64,000 bases of DNA from Spirochaetota bacterium (GTDB lineage Bacteria; Spirochaetota; Spirochaetia; Treponematales; UBA12059), in the NCBI GenBank assembly GCA_022703505.1, contig JAKLDN010000001.1:124001-188000 (forward strand). The letters are read 5' to 3'. This document shows positions 61,397 through 64,000 of the stretch, piece by piece. Numbering within the stretch: the first letter of the stretch is position 1; every line of letters begins with the position of its first letter. A model generated the notes under the pieces. It did no database searches and was not told where the DNA came from. It saw nothing but the letters and a program-made list of their open reading frames with translations. The position numbers were made by a program, and so were the translations under genes.

Positions 61397-61881
61397 TTGA
61401 AGTTCTCCGCTTCCAGGGCCACCACCTGGTTGAAGGCGTTGGTCAGGAAGTCCTTCTTAAATTCCATCTTCTGGGTGAATGCCATGGCCAGCCAGGCGTC
61501 CACGATCTGGCAGCCCAGGAAGGGGGCCGTGATCCACCCGCCCAGGGTGATCACGTTGGCGTTGTTCACGATCTTGGATCTCTCGGCGGAGAAGATGTCG
61601 TCCACCACGCAGGCGTACACGCCCTTGTGCTTGTTGGCCACGATGGCCATGCCCTGGCCGGTCCCGCAGATCAGGACGCCCTTGTCCGCCTCCCCCTTCT
61701 GCACGGCCTTGGCCACCTTGGGGGCCTGGATGAAGTAGGGCTGGGGCTGGTCGGCGGAGGGGATGCCGAAGTCGATCACCTCGATCTCGGGGTGGTTTTC
61801 ATTCAGGTGCTTCACGATCTCCCGGGCCAGGGGAAAGCCCGAGAGGTCCGAGGCCAGGGCGAGCCGTATCTTCTTCTCCAT
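61393..61881 (-). CDS. RpiB/LacAB-family sugar isomerase, divergent active site
   Basis: A 162-residue protein of the RpiB fold. The base Cys72 and Thr74 are kept in LICGTGQGMAIVANK. Two His of normal RpiB are changed: the DH pair at the start reads SDLSGF (Leu13), and the HNxxN block reads VNNAN (Val105). The C-terminal Arg residues that grip phosphate seem replaced by Lys. The enzyme should move a carbonyl between C1 and C2 of an unusual substrate, perhaps one that cannot form a ring. It lies between the transketolase and the dehydrogenase genes (gaps of 2 and -4 bases). Confidence 0.87.
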   Translation of the reverse strand: MEKKIRLALASDLSGFPLAREIVKHLNENHPEIEVIDFGIPSADQPQPYFIQAPKVAKAVQKGEADKGVLICGTGQGMAIVANKHKGVYACVVDDIFSAERSKIVNNANVITLGGWITAPFLGCQIVDAWLAMAFTQKMEFKKDFLTNAFNQVVALEAENFK

Positions 61882-61883
61882 AA

Positions 61884-62828
61884 TTACACTCCCTTCACGA
61901 GTCTGCGCGCCGCGGCCGCGATGTGCGGCGCGGTCAGGCGGAATCGCTCCGCCAGCCAGTCCTGGGTCCCGACCTCGCCGAACTCGTCGGCGCCGGCCCC
62001 GATCCGGGCCAACCGGGCCGGGACGCCCTCCTCGGCCAGGAGCTCCGCCACCGCGGACCCCAGGCCCCCGGTCACCCGGTGGTTCTCGCAGGTCACGATC
62101 CGGCCGGTCTTCCGGGCCAAGTCCAAGAGGACCGCCCGGTCCAGGGGGGCCAAGGTGAAGACGTCCACGACCGCGGCGTCGATCCCTTCCGCGGCCAGGC
62201 TGTCGGCGGCCTTCCGGGCCTCCCCGACCATCAGGGCCCCCAGGGCGGCCAGGACCACGTCCTTCCCGGGACGCAATAGCTTGGCCTTTCCGAACTCGAA
62301 GGCCTCCCCGGCGCCGTAGATCTCCGGGGCGGGCTTCCGCTGGAGCCGGAGGTAGGTGCAGCCCTTGCGCTCCAGGGCCAGCTTCACCGCGGCTTCCAGG
62401 GACACCGGGTCGGCAGGCTCCACGATGGCCAGGCCGGGCACGGCCCGCATCAGGGCCAGGTCTTCCAGGGGCATGTGGGTCCCGCCGTTGAAGGCCGCGG
62501 TCACCCCGGGGTCCGTGCCCACCAGGACCACCTCCAGGCCCGCGTAGTTGGCGGAAAGGAAGAACTGGTCGTAGGCCCGGCGGCTGGCGAAGCAGGCGAA
62601 GGTGGCCGCGAAGGGGCGCTTGCCCGCGGCGGACAGGCCCGAGGCCACGCCCACCAGGTTGGCCTCCGCCACCCCCACGTTGAAGAAGCGGTCCGGGTAG
62701 GCCTTGGCGAAGGGACCCGTGCCGGTGGCCCGGGCCAGGTCGGCCTCCACCACGCAGATCCGCCGGTCCGAGGCCGCCAGGGCCGTCAGGGTCTGGGCGT
62801 AGACCGCCCGCATCTCTCGATCAGCCAC
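61884..62828 (-). CDS. Transketolase, C-terminal subunit (split enzyme)
   Basis: A 314-residue protein with GTG start 62828 and ribosome site AAGGAGG inside the preceding gene. It has the pyrimidine-binding domain (RRICVVEADLARATGTGPF, NVGVAEANLVGVASGLSAAG, ATFACFASRRAYDQF) and the transketolase C-terminal domain (GRIVTCENHRVTGGLGSAVA). It needs the N-terminal subunit for thiamine diphosphate binding. Split transketolases occur in archaea and many anaerobes. Confidence 0.92.
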   Translation of the reverse strand: MADREMRAVYAQTLTALAASDRRICVVEADLARATGTGPFAKAYPDRFFNVGVAEANLVGVASGLSAAGKRPFAATFACFASRRAYDQFFLSANYAGLEVVLVGTDPGVTAAFNGGTHMPLEDLALMRAVPGLAIVEPADPVSLEAAVKLALERKGCTYLRLQRKPAPEIYGAGEAFEFGKAKLLRPGKDVVLAALGALMVGEARKAADSLAAEGIDAAVVDVFTLAPLDRAVLLDLARKTGRIVTCENHRVTGGLGSAVAELLAEEGVPARLARIGAGADEFGEVGTQDWLAERFRLTAPHIAAAARRLVKGV

Positions 62829-63723
62829 GGGGGGCCTCCTTGTCCATCGCGTCCAGGGCGGCCTCGAGGTCCGCGGGCCCGAAGGGGGCGTTGTGGCTCT
62901 CGGCCTTCCCCTCCAGGGCGGGGACTCCCTTGGCCTTGACCGTGTCTAGGACGATCATGGCCGGCCGGCCCCGGCCCTCCCCGTCCGCCTCGGGATCCGG
63001 GGAGCAGGCGGAAAGGATCGTCCGGTCAAGGGCCCCCAGGTCGTGGCCGTCGACCCGGAAGGTCCTCCAGCCGAAGGCGGACCATTTGGCCGAAAGGTCC
63101 CGGAGGTGCATCACAGCCTCCGTGGCCCCGTCGATCTGGAAGCGGTTGGCGTCCGTGAAGGCGACCAGGTTGGACAGGCGGTAGTGGGCCGCGAAGGCCG
63201 CGGCCTCCCAGACCTGGCCCTCGTCGCTCTCTCCGTCGCCGATGACGGTCCAGCAGCGGCGGACCGTCCCGTCCGCCCGGGGGCCGTCCATCCGGAGGCC
63301 CAGGGCGATGCCGCAGGCCGCGGAGAAGCCCTGGCCCAGGGACCCGGTGCTCATGTCCACCCCGGGAGTCCGCTGGCGGTCCGCGTGGCTGGGCAGGGAG
63401 GTGCCTCCCTTGTTCAGGGTGAGAAGGAGAGGCCGGTCCAGATAGCCCTTCTCGGCCAGGGCCGCGTAGAGCGCCGGCCCCGCGTGGCCCTTGGACAGGA
63501 CGAAACGGTCCCGGTCCGGGGATTTGGCATCTCCCGGATCCAGTCGCATATGCCGGAAGTACAGGACGGCCAGGGCCTCCACCACGGACATGGACCCGCC
63601 CACGTGTCCCACCCCCAGGGCGGCGATGGACTCGAGGCAGGCCCTCCGGATGGACCGGGCCCGGACGGCCAGGTCCGCCAGCTCCGCCGGCAAGGCGGGT
63701 CGGTCGGGGGAAGGGTTGATCAT
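62821..63723 (-). CDS. Transketolase, N-terminal subunit (split enzyme)
   Basis: A 300-residue protein with start ATG 63723, overlapping the cupin stop (ATGA). Thiamine diphosphate and Mg are bound by GDGESDEGQVWEAA followed by DANRFQID. Other marks are GHVGGSMSVVEALAVLYF, DRFVLSKGHAGPALYAAL, PGVDMSTGSLGQGFSAACG and KAKGVPALEGKAESHN. With the next gene's product it transfers two-carbon units between sugars. Its operon partners point to a special ketose donor. Confidence 0.93.
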   Translation of the reverse strand: MINPSPDRPALPAELADLAVRARSIRRACLESIAALGVGHVGGSMSVVEALAVLYFRHMRLDPGDAKSPDRDRFVLSKGHAGPALYAALAEKGYLDRPLLLTLNKGGTSLPSHADRQRTPGVDMSTGSLGQGFSAACGIALGLRMDGPRADGTVRRCWTVIGDGESDEGQVWEAAAFAAHYRLSNLVAFTDANRFQIDGATEAVMHLRDLSAKWSAFGWRTFRVDGHDLGALDRTILSACSPDPEADGEGRGRPAMIVLDTVKAKGVPALEGKAESHNAPFGPADLEAALDAMDKEAPRG

Positions 63724-64000
63724 GTCGTCACCTTCTTGGCGGTCCCGTCCATGAAGGACTTGTTCTTGTCCCCCACCCAGTAGCGCTCGCCGGCTATGCA
63801 CCAGATGAAGCAGAGGGGCTCCTCGTGGCTGAAGACGGGGTGGTAGTTGAGGAGGGGTATGGTCACGTGGCTGCCGACCTCGACCCCCTTCACGAAGGTC
63901 AGCTTCTCGTCGTCCTCGTAGACCTGCATGGCCCCGGAGCCCTCGATGAAGGAGTAGCACTCCTCCTGGTCCGTGTGGTTGTGGGGCGGCCAGGCCCGGG
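63720..64000 (-). CDS. Cupin-fold protein, C-terminal part, possible sugar isomerase
   Basis: The frame runs off the right edge; 93 residues are seen. The first cupin motif is complete: PPHNHTDQEECYSFIEGSG (HxH, Glu and Gly spacing). A second His follows in NYHPVFSHEEP. The end reads WVGDKNKSFMDGT. It resembles small metal-dependent sugar isomerases or epimerases of the cupin superfamily (cupin-type phosphoglucose isomerase, KduI and IolB share this fold). It overlaps the transketolase gene by four bases, so it belongs to the same operon. An aldose-ketose isomerase role for sulfoquinovose would fit but is unproven. Confidence 0.72.
   Translation of the reverse strand, partial: RAWPPHNHTDQEECYSFIEGSGAMQVYEDDEKLTFVKGVEVGSHVTIPLLNYHPVFSHEEPLCFIWCIAGERYWVGDKNKSFMDGTAKKVTT

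Noticed and set aside
1-64000. tRNA, rRNA, CRISPR array, insertion sequence, phage genes or riboswitch
   Set aside because: All gaps are short and were read. No cloverleaf, no repeat-spacer array, no transposase or integrase reading frame and no recognisable cobalamin-type riboswitch before hgcA was found.

Overview
The window is a gene-dense chromosomal segment of high GC content (roughly two thirds by eye). It has short intergenic gaps, many ATGA/GTGA start-stop overlaps, and frequent GTG or TTG starts. The style suggests an anaerobic, fermentative, carbohydrate-using bacterium, and my best guess is a Spirochaetota lineage. The reasons are YesM/YesN-type two-component systems beside sugar-binding proteins, several ribose/galactofuranose-type ABC importers, a DUF3798 binding protein, KtrAB potassium uptake, and hgcAB, which is scattered among anaerobes including uncultivated spirochaetes. 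No rRNA or tRNA gene is present to settle the taxonomy.

Left part (1-11430): the 3' end of a LIV-type binding protein gene with its histidine kinase; an ECF sigma factor with a small membrane partner; a 7TMR-DISM diguanylate cyclase; a Gfo/Idh oxidoreductase. A divergent AT-rich promoter region follows, driving a cysteine-rich MarR regulator overlapping hgcA and hgcB, the mercury-methylation pair, then an SDR. Converging on this is a SigZ-type sigma factor with an ArsP-like permease, so the region reads as a metal(loid)/methylation island.

Arabinose part (11552-26566): a YesM kinase, an AraC-type regulator and a tandem (double) sugar-binding lipoprotein with a C9-run frameshift. Next come a secreted protein of unknown role, a YtfQ-like binding protein and YtfR/YtfT/YjfF-like transporter genes. 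Facing them are araA, araB and a LacI-family regulator. The same perfect 14-bp palindrome, CGTGTACGTACACG, lies in both control regions and probably ties sensing, uptake and catabolism into one regulon.

Middle part (26710-48495): a serine hydrolase with an MFS carrier; a kdpD-kdpE-ktrB-ktrA operon behind 11-bp-phased TTAA boxes; a glycerate operon (ferredoxin, cdaR, gntP, glycerate 2-kinase); DUF523/DUF1722; a LigB-type dioxygenase; a membrane protein with a GNAT; a TetR and a nitrilase. The GNAT and nitrilase genes share an almost identical 100-bp 3' end. Then come a probably leaderless TPR/transglutaminase-like gene, a DUF72 gene and two orphan DppBC-like permeases.

Right part (48589-64000): a DUF3798 ABC importer of unknown substrate, followed by a YraQ permease and a TIGR03943/DUF1980 protein. 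Converging from the right edge is a tight operon of at least nine genes: cupin, split transketolase (two genes), RpiB-like isomerase, CoA-acylating aldehyde dehydrogenase, SucC/SucD-like ligase, SLC13 carrier and DUF4867. This set closely matches a sulfo-transketolase type of sulfoquinovose breakdown ending in sulfoacetate plus ATP. That assignment is inference and is the most interesting item in the window together with hgcAB.
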